Shown here: positions 1 through 8,781 of the stretch, one piece after another
Layout: each line of letters starts with the position of its first letter
Position numbering within the stretch: position 1 is the stretch's first letter
Source of the DNA: Methylocaldum sp. 14B
Lineage (GTDB): Bacteria > Pseudomonadota > Gammaproteobacteria > Methylococcales > Methylococcaceae
Length of the DNA stretch: 64,000 nt
Direction of reading: 5' to 3'
NCBI RefSeq assembly: GCF_002005105.1
Contig: NZ_MSCV01000017.1
Span: 1 to 64,000, forward strand
Notes under the pieces: generated by a model
Seen by the model: the letters and a program-made list of their open reading frames with translations, nothing else
The model's database searches: none
What the model was told of the DNA's origin: nothing
Position numbers and translations under genes: made by a program

Positions 1-788
1 AGGGTCACGGCCGCGGCATGCCAGACGGCGATGTTGTGGACCTCGCGCGACGACGCCATCACATTGGCCGCCAACGGCAGGAACAGCCCCTCGCGCCAGT
101 GGTCGGCGCGGGCCGCCGGGACATGGGGTTTCAGCAGCCGGACCGCTTCGATCAACACCAGGGCGCGGGTCGCTTCGTCCAGACTCTGATTCATCAGCTG
201 GGCTCGGCCGTTCCAGGTCTGCAACGGGAAGCCGCGGTAGGCGTCGGCGTAGAAATCGAGCTGCGAAGCCGCCCAATCCAAGTAGCGCGTATCGCCGGTC
301 AGGCGGAACAGTCGGGCGGCGTCCAGCACGCGATCGATGTTGTAGATCCGATTATGGGCGATCCAGGCGGCGCGCAGCTTTTCGTGGCCGGGCTGGTCGG
401 GCGGTATCGGCTGATCGGGGGTCCAGTGGAGAAAGGCGCCCGTCTTTAAATTCACGTAATTGTGCAGCCAGCCCGCGGCCCATTCCGGGTGATCGCGGGG
501 TGTGGCCATCCACTTCGTGACCCGACTGGTTCGCTCCTGCAACCAAGCCGTCCAGCGAGGATCCTGTGCCACGCGCTGGCGGGCCGCGTCCCAGTACTCA
601 CGGGCGGCACGGGCCGGTGCATAGTCGTCTTCACCCGCTTTCAAGGCGGTAAAGGCGGCTTTGATGGTGTCGTTGCCGGGCAGGGCTGGGGCCTTGGACG
701 CCGGTTCAGTTTTGCCGGCGGCTATAGGTTCGAGGACTGCTCCTGCCAGCATCAACGCCACCCCGCTCCATAATCGCAGATCTCTCAT
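1..788 (-). CDS. Heparinase II/III-family (alginate lyase-type) protein, partial
   Basis: The minus-strand frame opens with ATG at 788-786 and stays open to base 1, so 262 codons are visible and the C-terminus lies outside the window. Residues 1-25 form a signal peptide (hydrophobic core LWSGVALMLAGAVL, then a PIAAG-like cleavage region), so the product should be periplasmic or secreted. The following part is Trp/Tyr/Arg-rich and helical, as in the alpha/alpha toroid of alginate lyase and heparinase II/III proteins, and reaches the characteristic HNIAVWHAAAV segment near residue 251. It starts 16 bases after the pyruvyl transferase stop and is the last visible gene of the EPS operon, which suggests a polysaccharide lyase that trims or turns over the exported polymer. 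Substrate is unknown. Confidence 0.72.
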   Translation of the reverse strand, partial: MRDLRLWSGVALMLAGAVLEPIAAGKTEPASKAPALPGNDTIKAAFTALKAGEDDYAPARAAREYWDAARQRVAQDPRWTAWLQERTSRVTKWMATPRDHPEWAAGWLHNYVNLKTGAFLHWTPDQPIPPDQPGHEKLRAAWIAHNRIYNIDRVLDAARLFRLTGDTRYLDWAASQLDFYADAYRGFPLQTWNGRAQLMNQSLDEATRALVLIEAVRLLKPHVPAARADHWREGLFLPLAANVMASSREVHNIAVWHAAAVT

Positions 789-804
789 CGTTGTCCCCTT
801 ATCG

Positions 805-2187
805 TCATGGATTAGAAAACACGGCATCGGATGACGCGTTGGGAGCTACTTCCTTCGCCAGGAAGGGCTCGATATTGAGCAAGGCACGTTGTTCAACCCT
901 GGGCCAAGAATCCGCAACCCGGGAGGCGAGGGCTTCGCGAGATGAAATCAGTTCGTCGATCAGCGGTGCCAGGCGGGAAGGATCAAGAATCGACTCGGGC
1001 GACACCGCCAGATGTCCGGGAAGTTCGAAATGTCGAAAGAGTCCTTCGAATTTGCCTTGATAAGTGACGGCGACGATGGGCACACCCTGGCCGAGCGCCG
1101 CGACCGCCAAATGCATCCGTCCGGTAAAAACGGCGTCCGTTAGGCCGGCGATCGCCTTTAGCTCCTTTGCGGAGAAATGATTCTTCCAGTAGCGAATTCG
1201 CTCGCCCAACTCGTCCTGAAGACCTTCGAAAATCGGTCCGAGCATGGCTTCATCGCCTAGCGGGCCACCACGAAAATCGTGCGAGATGAACAGATAACTC
1301 ACATCATTCCGCGCCGCGACGTCGCGCAGTGCTGCTACCGAGGCACTGATCATCGCCGAGCGTAGGGATTGATCGCCTTCCTTGATCAGCATCGGGTGGA
1401 GATTGAAACCCACCACGGTACAGCCCTTCGCCCGCTGCGAATCGGCCCAAAGACGAACAACCTCCACTCGGTCGCTGAACGAGGGCCGTAACAGAAAGGC
1501 CGCATCGGCGACTAGCCTCGAATTAGCCTGGGAGACTCCTTTAAAGCGTTCGAGAGAAACTTCGTCCCGGACGGAAACGACGAAACGCTGATCGAGGGAG
1601 CCAAGGCAGCGCCGCAAACGCGAGGACGGTTTCTCGTTGAACGAAAATCCCAGAGTCGCGCTTCGTTTTCCGAGCCGCGCAGCCATATCGCCGACCACCC
1701 ACAGGCGCAGAGCGGTCAGCGGAGTGTAGTATCCGTCCATCACATCGCCACCGACGATCACCAGTCCTTCATAGCGGGACATGGTCTGGATCAGCCGGCG
1801 CAGCGACCACTTGGGATTTGCCCAGACCGGTTCGAGGCGTACGCCGAGATCTGCCAGTGTCTCGGGAACTTGGTCATGGTAAGTCAGCAGCCCGAATTGG
1901 CAGACGGGATTGAATGCGCGGATCCGCTCAACGAACGCCGTGATCATGGCCTCGTCACCCTTGGAGCCGGCAACCGTATCCGGATCGCAGGGAGCGATCA
2001 GAATCGAGTTACAGGCTTCGAGCAGATCCGGATAGGACGGATTGACCAATTGCCCCTTTTCGCGCCGCCATTCCCGATACAGCATCGGCACCCGCAAGAA
2101 CTCTCTCAGGCGGCCTCGAACCCCCTTCGCTCGAACGTTCTTGATCTCAATCGGCTTTTGGGGCTTATCGGAACCTTGTTCAGTCAT
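805..2187 (-). CDS. Polysaccharide pyruvyl transferase family protein
   Basis: This 460-residue protein carries the family pattern: an N-terminal loop with GSKGDEAMI near residues 68-76 and a C-terminal FTGRMHLAVAALGQGVPIV block near residue 385. Such enzymes transfer pyruvate from phosphoenolpyruvate to sugar hydroxyls as a ketal, adding negative charge to exopolysaccharide. I chose ATG at 2187 because it overlaps the flippase stop as ATGA and is preceded by GAGGCG. The same frame is open much further upstream, but that extension runs antiparallel in-register through the flippase coding sequence and has no family similarity. The acceptor sugar cannot be told from sequence. Confidence 0.85.
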   Translation of the reverse strand: MTEQGSDKPQKPIEIKNVRAKGVRGRLREFLRVPMLYREWRREKGQLVNPSYPDLLEACNSILIAPCDPDTVAGSKGDEAMITAFVERIRAFNPVCQFGLLTYHDQVPETLADLGVRLEPVWANPKWSLRRLIQTMSRYEGLVIVGGDVMDGYYTPLTALRLWVVGDMAARLGKRSATLGFSFNEKPSSRLRRCLGSLDQRFVVSVRDEVSLERFKGVSQANSRLVADAAFLLRPSFSDRVEVVRLWADSQRAKGCTVVGFNLHPMLIKEGDQSLRSAMISASVAALRDVAARNDVSYLFISHDFRGGPLGDEAMLGPIFEGLQDELGERIRYWKNHFSAKELKAIAGLTDAVFTGRMHLAVAALGQGVPIVAVTYQGKFEGLFRHFELPGHLAVSPESILDPSRLAPLIDELISSREALASRVADSWPRVEQRALLNIEPFLAKEVAPNASSDAVFSNP

Positions 2188-3647
2188 CCACGCCTCATTG
2201 ATTTGATGGTTTGTATTGATTCGATCAGATGGCGGCGGCCGAGAAGCGCAATTCCCATGGCGTAGACCGTTATTCCGGCGGCAAGCTTCACGGCGAGGTC
2301 CGACAGCTGATTCAGGCCGAAATCGGAGAGTGCGGGGCCGATCGCTCCGACGGCGAAAAACATCATCGCCGCCGAAAGGGCGAACGGAATAACGCACCGC
2401 AGGATTCTGCGAATGGATACGCCCAGGTACCTTCTTCCGAGATAAAAGCTCACGGGCGTCGCGACGAGTTGCGCCAGCACGTAAATCTTGACGGTTATGT
2501 CCAGGCCTTGCCCTTTGGTCGCCACCAGGGCGGCGCCGGTAGCCGCCGCCTTGACGATGGCGATCGCTAGCGCTGTAGCGGACCGGCCGATGGCGTTCAG
2601 TCCTGATGCGTTGTAGTACTGGAGCGTCTGAACGGCCCCGAGGAGGGCGAGCGGAGCCAGAATGTCCGCGGTGTCGGCCCATTTGGCGCCGAATACCGTC
2701 ATGCAAAGCTCCGAGGCGACCGCGGAGACGAGCACGAAGCACGGCATCGCCAGGGCGGCGGTCGCGGTCATGGCGCGGTAATAGGCCTGGGCCAGTCGTT
2801 CTCGCTCCCCGGCGATCCGCGAGAAGCCCGAATGGGCCACGTCCATGACCACCGAACTGAGGAGCTGCATCATGATGGTGTAGATGCGGGAACCGACGGC
2901 ATAAAACCCGAGTGTGGCGGCGCCGAGCCACGCGCCTATGGCGAGCTCGATGGCGCGGGTATTGGCGAAATCCAGCAGGCGCATGCCGAGGACATTGCTT
3001 CCGTAGCGGAGGAGTTGACCGAACCCGACGAAACTGAACTTCAGTCCGGGCTTCCAGACCGGCTTGAGCCAGAGCAATATCAGATTGACCGAGGTACTGG
3101 TCAGAAACTGTCCGACCAGACTCCACACGCCGAAGCCGGCGAGCGCCAGCCCGACACCCACCGCGCCGCTAACGACGGTCGCGGCCACGGTTCTGAGGGC
3201 CAGCCAGCGGTACTGGAAATTTCGCCGGAACAGGGCCTGCTGGCAGAACCCGAGTGAACTGATCAGTATTCCGAGGCACGACACTCGCAAAATTTCGGTC
3301 AGGCGCTCGATGCCCATTACCGAGGCGATGAGCGGTGCCCCCAGCCAGGTCGCCGTAACCAAAAGAGCTGCCACGATAAAATTGGCCACGAAAACCGTAT
3401 TCAACTCTCGCGGCCCTATCGTGGGACGTTGCACGACCGCGTCGGCTAGGCCCTGTTCCGCAATGATCTCGATAAAGGCGAGCACCGCGATGGCGGCGGC
3501 GAATACGCCGAATTCATCCGGCGACAGAATTCGAGCAAGCAGGAAAAATACGGCGATGGTCGCCAGTCGTCCGCCCCAGTTACGGACGGCCGACCAGATC
3601 AATCCGGACAGAACCTTATTGCCCAGCGAAGGCGTGGTGCTGCTCAT
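2184..3647 (-). CDS. wzx: Wzx-type polysaccharide flippase (PST/MOP family)
   Basis: A 487-residue, strongly hydrophobic protein with about 12-14 predicted membrane spans beginning around residue 15. The N-terminal LATIAVFFLLARILSPDEFG segment is typical of the polysaccharide transporter branch of the MOP superfamily. It would flip lipid-linked EPS repeat units across the inner membrane for the Wzy polymerase encoded upstream in the operon. It begins 9 bases after the preceding glycosyltransferase and its stop overlaps the pyruvyl transferase start (ATGA). Assignment as flippase is firm; which lipid-linked unit it moves is inferred only from context. Confidence 0.88.
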   Translation of the reverse strand: MSSTTPSLGNKVLSGLIWSAVRNWGGRLATIAVFFLLARILSPDEFGVFAAAIAVLAFIEIIAEQGLADAVVQRPTIGPRELNTVFVANFIVAALLVTATWLGAPLIASVMGIERLTEILRVSCLGILISSLGFCQQALFRRNFQYRWLALRTVAATVVSGAVGVGLALAGFGVWSLVGQFLTSTSVNLILLWLKPVWKPGLKFSFVGFGQLLRYGSNVLGMRLLDFANTRAIELAIGAWLGAATLGFYAVGSRIYTIMMQLLSSVVMDVAHSGFSRIAGERERLAQAYYRAMTATAALAMPCFVLVSAVASELCMTVFGAKWADTADILAPLALLGAVQTLQYYNASGLNAIGRSATALAIAIVKAAATGAALVATKGQGLDITVKIYVLAQLVATPVSFYLGRRYLGVSIRRILRCVIPFALSAAMMFFAVGAIGPALSDFGLNQLSDLAVKLAAGITVYAMGIALLGRRHLIESIQTIKSMRRG

Positions 3648-3656
3648 GCTTTACGC

Positions 3657-4913
3657 CTACCGGTCCAAAGCGGTGTCCAAGCGCGCAAAAAAAGCGTCTA
3701 TCGAAAAGCGCTCCACGTACCGACGGGCGTTTTTGCGAAGATGCTCGCGCAGTGCCTGATCGCCACCCCATTGCAGAACGGCCGCCGCGAAATCGACAGG
3801 GTCGTCGCAAATTTCGAGGGGGCTGTCGTCGGTCGGGGGAAAACCTGCGGCTCCCACGCTGGTCGTAATGCAGGGCAGACCGAACGCGAAATAATCCAGC
3901 ATCTTGATCTTCATGCCGCTCCCGGCGCGCACCGGATTGATGGCGAAAAGCGCGGTTGCGGCGAGTTCCGAGAGGTCTTGAACGCGGCCGTGCAGAACCA
4001 CGCCCGGAATGCCGGGCGTGAAGGCGAGACACGCCTCGCCCGCCACGTCCAGGATGAAATCGTTCCGCACCTCGCGCACTCGCGGCCAGACGTTCTCCAA
4101 AAACCAGCGGAGTCCGTCCACGTTGTGCGGCGCATGGCTGCCGAGATACAGAATGCGGGACTCCGAGGCGCCCCGAGGCTTTATCGGCCTCGCGTCAACT
4201 GGCGCCGGAAGAGCGACGATCTTCGCTATCGGCATCAGATTGCCGAGGTCGAGGGCGTCTTCGTCGCTGATCGCGAGCAGCACGTCAAAGCCTCCGAGCA
4301 TGGCCTGCTCCTGTTCCGGGGTCACCGGGGGAACGGCGGTTATGCCGCGAGCCTCCAGGGACTGGCAGCGCTTGTAAAAGACGTCGTGGGCGATCAACAG
4401 CGTGCGGGTGCGGTTCGGCAACCAGTTCACGATCCGCGCCCGGAAAATGGTATCGACGAAGACATAGTGGGGAGCTAGTCGGGCGAACAGCGGCGCCAAT
4501 CGGCGCAGATCCGGTTCGCTCAGGCAGCGGCCGATAAAGACGGCTTTGCTCTGCGATGCGCCGCGCCAGTTCGCCAGCCGTCGGGCCCATGCGCCGCCCA
4601 CGCTATCGAGCAGCCAGCGGTAAACGGACCGAATCAGGGCCCGTGGGTGTGTGACAAGGCGCCACTCCCCCAGCCGAACCGTTCCGGGCACGTGAATCTG
4701 GAGTCTTGTGCAACCCAATCGGCGCCGGGGGCGGAATATCGGCGCCGGCAGGCGCGGTCCGCTGATCACCAGATGCGCCTCGAACTCCCGTGACTCCAGG
4801 TATTTCACGAAAGCGTGGTTGTAGGTGGAATACCCGTTCAGGCCCGGAACCGGCAAATCCTCGCACAGAAAAACCGCGACCGGACGCAGACGTTCGGTTT
4901 TAGGCGCGCTCAT
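3657..4913 (-). CDS. Glycosyltransferase, GT4-like (group 1)
   Basis: This 418-residue protein has a GT-B layout. The N-terminal domain has a nucleotide-fold start (PVAVFLCEDLPVPGLNG) and the C-terminal domain has the donor-binding region GSGMKIKMLDYFAFGLPCI near residue 335, where a Glu/Asp-rich EX7E motif normally sits. I chose the ATG at 4913 because it overlaps the stop of the upstream phytase-like gene as ATGA; an in-frame GTG lies 12 bases earlier. It likely adds one sugar to the lipid-linked EPS unit on the cytoplasmic face. Donor and linkage are unknown. Confidence 0.85.
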   Translation of the reverse strand: MSAPKTERLRPVAVFLCEDLPVPGLNGYSTYNHAFVKYLESREFEAHLVISGPRLPAPIFRPRRRLGCTRLQIHVPGTVRLGEWRLVTHPRALIRSVYRWLLDSVGGAWARRLANWRGASQSKAVFIGRCLSEPDLRRLAPLFARLAPHYVFVDTIFRARIVNWLPNRTRTLLIAHDVFYKRCQSLEARGITAVPPVTPEQEQAMLGGFDVLLAISDEDALDLGNLMPIAKIVALPAPVDARPIKPRGASESRILYLGSHAPHNVDGLRWFLENVWPRVREVRNDFILDVAGEACLAFTPGIPGVVLHGRVQDLSELAATALFAINPVRAGSGMKIKMLDYFAFGLPCITTSVGAAGFPPTDDSPLEICDDPVDFAAAVLQWGGDQALREHLRKNARRYVERFSIDAFFARLDTALDR

Positions 4914-6085
4914 TTCAATTCCCACTGCAGCAGAAGCTTGCGTTGGACCGGCAGGAAATTGTCGTCGGACACCGCCGTGACGACGGTGATTCCGTTTTCG
5001 TCGCGATGGGCGGCGATACCTTCCATGTTGTCGATCTCGTGAAATAGCCGATTGGCTTCCAGAACGGGGGAGCCGTCCGAAACCGCTCCGGGCCGTATGT
5101 CGGTCGCCGGGATGCGGCGAAGACGCATCTTGAAACCGCCGAGCAGCGATAGCCGCCGCTCGAGCAAGAGCAAATCACCTTCCGGGAGAAAGACGGCGTC
5201 GCTGATGTCGTAGCCGTCGGTCAAGCGGACCTTGAGTTCCAGCGCCGTCCCTTCCTTCAGAATCCAGGCCGGAGCCATGTCGCGACCGGTTCGGTCCCGC
5301 TCGGCAATGGCGAGGAGCGCACCGCCGAAATCATGTCCGGCGGGAATCGCGACCAGAGCTTCCAAGCCGCGACCTTTCGGCAGTGCCACAATGTCCGGAG
5401 GAACCGGCAGGAGCCGACCGTGGCGCCGGAGCAAGTCGGATGTCGGCTGGAAAACGGCTATCCCGTTGCGGTGCCCTTCGAATCCCAGGTAAGCGGCCTC
5501 GGCGGTCAGCTCGAGAGACTCGATGTCGCCCTTGCCGTTTTCTCGGAGTGGTTTTCCTTCGGGCCCAAGAACCGACGCCATCACCACATCGGCGACGCCG
5601 CTCGGACGGCCCCGGTCGTACAAGAGACGGCCTTGTACCCAATAGCCGGCATCGGTGACTGCCGCAAACCCATGGCCGCGGTCCGTCATCCGCAGGCCGG
5701 AAATTCCGCCGAAATGCGGGGCGCCGGATTCGAGCACCAAGCCGCCCCGAAAGACCAGCGGCGACGCTGCGGTTTCCGCGATCTCGATTTTTGAAAACTC
5801 GGCGATCGGGTGCGCCTCGACCGGGATAGGCGTAAGACCCGGCAAGGCTACCGTGGGTTTAAATCTCAGAAAGCCGGCCCAGGCGATCGCGGCGGCCAAC
5901 ACTGAGGCCGCCGCGGCCGTTACCCACCATCGCCACCGCCGTGCGACGCCGTATCCGGTTCGTGGAGAAGCTTGCGTCGGACGGCGCGTATCGCGAAGCC
6001 GGTCGCCGCTGGGCACGATTTCCGTTACAGCCGCTTCGAACCGTTTTCTCATGGGCTTCGTCACGAACGCGCCGGTTGGCTGCAT
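4910..6085 (-). CDS. Membrane-anchored esterase-like phytase-family (PF13449-type) protein
   Basis: About 391 residues with a short cytoplasmic N-terminus, an RRWRWWVTAAAASVLAAAIA membrane anchor around residues 49-68, then an extracytoplasmic beta-rich domain. That domain has the repeated features of the esterase-like phytase family: GLVLESGAPHFGGISGL, GDIESLELT, LEALVAIP, LFHEIDNMEGIAAH. The start is uncertain: ATG 6085 has AGGCGG 4 bases upstream, GTG 6064 overlaps the preceding stop as GTGA, and ATG 6052 is possible. The stop overlaps the next glycosyltransferase start. Its place between two glycosyltransferase genes suggests a role in EPS modification at the outer face of the inner membrane, which is inference; family members also occur as generic phosphoesterases. 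Confidence 0.68.
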   Translation of the reverse strand: MQPTGAFVTKPMRKRFEAAVTEIVPSGDRLRDTRRPTQASPRTGYGVARRWRWWVTAAAASVLAAAIAWAGFLRFKPTVALPGLTPIPVEAHPIAEFSKIEIAETAASPLVFRGGLVLESGAPHFGGISGLRMTDRGHGFAAVTDAGYWVQGRLLYDRGRPSGVADVVMASVLGPEGKPLRENGKGDIESLELTAEAAYLGFEGHRNGIAVFQPTSDLLRRHGRLLPVPPDIVALPKGRGLEALVAIPAGHDFGGALLAIAERDRTGRDMAPAWILKEGTALELKVRLTDGYDISDAVFLPEGDLLLLERRLSLLGGFKMRLRRIPATDIRPGAVSDGSPVLEANRLFHEIDNMEGIAAHRDENGITVVTAVSDDNFLPVQRKLLLQWELK

Positions 6086-6963
6086 CGGGCCGCCTGGGCG
6101 AGTCTCAGCGCCCGTGAAAAAGCGGGCCAGGCCAGTTCGCGGCGAAGCAGCAGATAGATGCCCACCAACACTTTTCGCACCGCCTGCAAGGCGACCGCCC
6201 GGCTCGAGGCCGCGCTTCGAGACAGCGCGTACAGGCTGCCGGCATAGTAATGTCCGATCAACCAACGATGAGGGTCGCGGTGCCCGACCAGAGAGGCGTC
6301 GAACCAGACGGCTTTTTCCCCGGCGGCGACATAGGCGCGCAGGGCGTAATCGAGGTCTTCTCCGCCGTTGATCGGCGCTCCGACCCCCAGGGACTCGTCG
6401 AAATACCCCGTTTGAGCGGCGCGAGAGGCGCGCATGAACAGCGTATTGGACGAGGCATTGGCAACGAATGCCCTGGCGCTCGCCGGCCGCGCGGCGCGCA
6501 GCTCCGAAGGCAGGGCGGAGAGCGTCGAAGGCGTGGAGGAATACCGGCAGATCGCGAGATCGAGCGAGGCGTCTCCCCCGAACAAAGCCAGCATGGCTTC
6601 CAGCGTGCCCTCCGGGTACCAGGCGTCGTCGTCGGGGAAAGCGACCATCAATGATCGCTCGAACATGCCGTCTTCGCGCGCCCAGCTCAGGAGGAGATTC
6701 CGCGCCTTGGAGAGCGAAACTCGATCGGGAATGGTCGTTACCCGGATATAGTCCGGCAGATCGGGCAGCGGCTGGCCGGGAGCGTGCCGCTGCAGCAACA
6801 GGTATTGAACGACCCGAAGGCCGGACGTCGCTATGGCGCGCTCTACGCTCCGGACCATGCGCTCCAGTTCGTCGTGGCGTCCGCCCGCACTATCGTTGGT
6901 GGTGAAGAGCAGGGCGTCCACCTCCGCGTAGCGTCCTTGCTCGGTCGCGGGAACGGCGTTCAT
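6061..6963 (-). CDS. Glycosyltransferase family 2 protein
   Basis: A 300-residue GT-A-fold enzyme. Visible are the substrate-binding SKARNLLLSWA region near residue 82, the metal-binding FPDDDAWYPEG segment (DXD-type) near residue 108, and a GGEDLDYALRAY catalytic-region motif near residue 200. Its C-terminus has amphipathic, Arg-rich helices rather than clear membrane spans. The ATG overlaps the stop of the upstream GT4 gene as ATGA. It probably extends the lipid-linked repeat unit in the cytoplasm. Sugar specificity is not visible. Confidence 0.85.
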   Translation of the reverse strand: MNAVPATEQGRYAEVDALLFTTNDSAGGRHDELERMVRSVERAIATSGLRVVQYLLLQRHAPGQPLPDLPDYIRVTTIPDRVSLSKARNLLLSWAREDGMFERSLMVAFPDDDAWYPEGTLEAMLALFGGDASLDLAICRYSSTPSTLSALPSELRAARPASARAFVANASSNTLFMRASRAAQTGYFDESLGVGAPINGGEDLDYALRAYVAAGEKAVWFDASLVGHRDPHRWLIGHYYAGSLYALSRSAASSRAVALQAVRKVLVGIYLLLRRELAWPAFSRALRLAQAARCSQPARS

Positions 6964-8189
6964 GAGCGCTCGCTCCGGAGAGTGCGCGCTTCGCTGGGCG
7001 AAGTGCGCCGACCGGCGCGACGCATCAGCGCGCGATCGTAGGCGGCCAGAAGGCTGGAGACCTGGTCGGGCCAGCGAAAGTGCGTGCGGGCCCGCTCCAA
7101 GGCGCGCTCGGCATGGTTCCGGCGCAAGGACTCGTCTTTCAGGAGAGCCGCCAGGGCGGATGCCAGCCCCTCGGGCGTATGGTCGGGCGCGTAACGGGCC
7201 GCATCCCCGAGGAGGCGCTTGGTCTCCGCTAGTTCAAAGGCGACGATAGGCATCCCCAAGGTAGCGTATTCGAACACCTTGCACATGCTGATTTTGTCGT
7301 TGTATGTGTCGTAAGGATCGGGAATGACGCCGATGTCGAAGCTGGATAGGGCGGCCAACAGCGCTTCCCCGGACAGGAAACCCGTGAATTGGCAGACATC
7401 GGCTACGCCCAACGACTGGGCCAGTGCTTTCAGCGAGGCAAGCTCGGGGCCGGCGCCGACGAATCTGCAAGTGAATCGCGGCAGCCCGGATTCGTTGCGC
7501 AGCGCCGCAACGGCACGAATCAGGTTGTCCACCCCATCCTGAGCGCCCATGACCCCTACGTATCCGACCGTGATCGTGTCTTCCACGTCGGTTTTCGGCA
7601 CCCGTTTGAACTTAGTAAGGTCCGGCACGCCGTACACGGTAAAAACATCGTCGGGATACTTGCCGCCCCGATTTATGGCCAGTTCCTTGAACGTTTCGTT
7701 GGCCGAGATGACCACGTCCGAAAACCGGAAGGTCAGTTTTTCGAAGAGTCGCAGCAGGGCGTGCATCGGGCCGCGTTTCTTGAACTTGGATTCGTAGAGC
7801 TCCGGACAGATGTCGTGATGATCGAAGATCAGCGGCCGGCCGAGCGCTTTATAGGGCAGGGCAACCAGGAACAAAAGATCGGGCGGATTGGCGATGTGGA
7901 TGACGTCGAAACCGTGGCGTCGAAACACTTTGAAGGCCAAACGCGTTTCGTGGAACAGCGCCGCGCCGTATTCCAATAAGAAGCCCAATGCGCCGCTGGC
8001 TTCCAGGGGCAGGGGATGGCGGTAGACCCGGATGCCGTCGATCACGATTTCCCGTTCCGGGTGCCTTTCGGTGGCCGGGCAGATCACCGTAACCTCCCAA
8101 CCGGCGTCGCGCAGTGCGGTCGCCTCCTGCCACGACCGCCGGTCCAGCGGCAGCGGAAGGTTTTCGACAATCATTAGACAACTTGGCAT
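6960..8189 (-). CDS. Glycosyltransferase, GT4 family
   Basis: A 409-residue GT-B enzyme. The N-terminal acceptor domain contains SWQEATALRDAGWEVTVICP (residues 19-38) and FDHHDICPELYESKF, found in WbuB-like GT4 proteins. The C-terminal donor domain has GYVGVMG..DGVDNLI, FVGAGPELASLK and ISMCKVFEYATLGMPIVAFE, the last covering the nucleotide-sugar-binding EX7E region. It is separated from the acyltransferase gene by 62 bases and overlaps the following GT2 gene by four bases. Role: cytoplasmic assembly of the EPS unit. Confidence 0.87.
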   Translation of the reverse strand: MPSCLMIVENLPLPLDRRSWQEATALRDAGWEVTVICPATERHPEREIVIDGIRVYRHPLPLEASGALGFLLEYGAALFHETRLAFKVFRRHGFDVIHIANPPDLLFLVALPYKALGRPLIFDHHDICPELYESKFKKRGPMHALLRLFEKLTFRFSDVVISANETFKELAINRGGKYPDDVFTVYGVPDLTKFKRVPKTDVEDTITVGYVGVMGAQDGVDNLIRAVAALRNESGLPRFTCRFVGAGPELASLKALAQSLGVADVCQFTGFLSGEALLAALSSFDIGVIPDPYDTYNDKISMCKVFEYATLGMPIVAFELAETKRLLGDAARYAPDHTPEGLASALAALLKDESLRRNHAERALERARTHFRWPDQVSSLLAAYDRALMRRAGRRTSPSEARTLRSERS

Positions 8190-8251
8190 TTAAACCCCCG
8201 GTGAATGGTCATTTTTTCGCTCCTCTCGAATGCGATCTTCGTTTGCGGTCG

Positions 8252-8722
8252 TTAAGCGAAATCGTTTTCCGCCATCATGCGACCTTGCCTTTCGTCGGCC
8301 CCTTCCAGGCGACCGAAGGGACCTGCCACCACGATGTCGGTTTTGATGACGCGGGCCGGATTGCCTGCTACGACCGTCCGGGGCGGCACGTCGCGCGTGA
8401 CCACCGAGCCCGCTCCTACGATGCTTTCGTCCCCGATCGTGATCCCAGGCAGAATGATGCTTCTCGCTCCCACGAAACACCGGCGTCCGATCCGGGTGTG
8501 AGTATGAAAGCCGCGGGTCAGGTCGTGCGCGAGAATGGCGACGTCGAAAGCGATGTAGGACTCCTCGCCCACGTGGATCCCCTTGGGATTGGTCAGATCG
8601 AATTTGGTCGACAGCGAAAACTGGCTGGATGGATGGATATCCATGCGAAAGACCTTCACCAGCCAAAGGCGCTTGAATTTGACCAGGTACAATCGGACCC
8701 ATCTGAGTTTGCCGAGATTCAT
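8252..8722 (-). CDS. Hexapeptide-repeat acyltransferase (WcaF/serine acetyltransferase-like)
   Basis: A 156-residue left-handed beta-helix acyltransferase. Imperfect hexapeptide turns run from about residue 48 to 130 ([50 protein letters not shown]). The HD pair at residues 66-67 matches the catalytic-histidine region of such O-acetyltransferases. The C-terminal 20 residues are charged and not family-like. I chose ATG 8722, where the recognisable protein begins. It likely transfers an acetyl group from acetyl-CoA to an EPS sugar, fitting its place between the polymerase and glycosyltransferase genes. Confidence 0.8.
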   Translation of the reverse strand: MNLGKLRWVRLYLVKFKRLWLVKVFRMDIHPSSQFSLSTKFDLTNPKGIHVGEESYIAFDVAILAHDLTRGFHTHTRIGRRCFVGARSIILPGITIGDESIVGAGSVVTRDVPPRTVVAGNPARVIKTDIVVAGPFGRLEGADERQGRMMAENDFA

Positions 8723-8781
8723 CTTTGACGTTTCTCCTGGATACTTGCTTTTTTGAGGTGAAACTTTGGCGATGTCCTGGG

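Noticed and set aside
2188-3126. Upstream extension of the pyruvyl transferase reading frame (total 773 residues), suggesting a fusion protein
   Set aside because: The extra part is Arg/Pro-rich, has no family similarity, and lies in another frame of the flippase gene on the same strand; the ATG at 2187 with ATGA overlap is the natural start.
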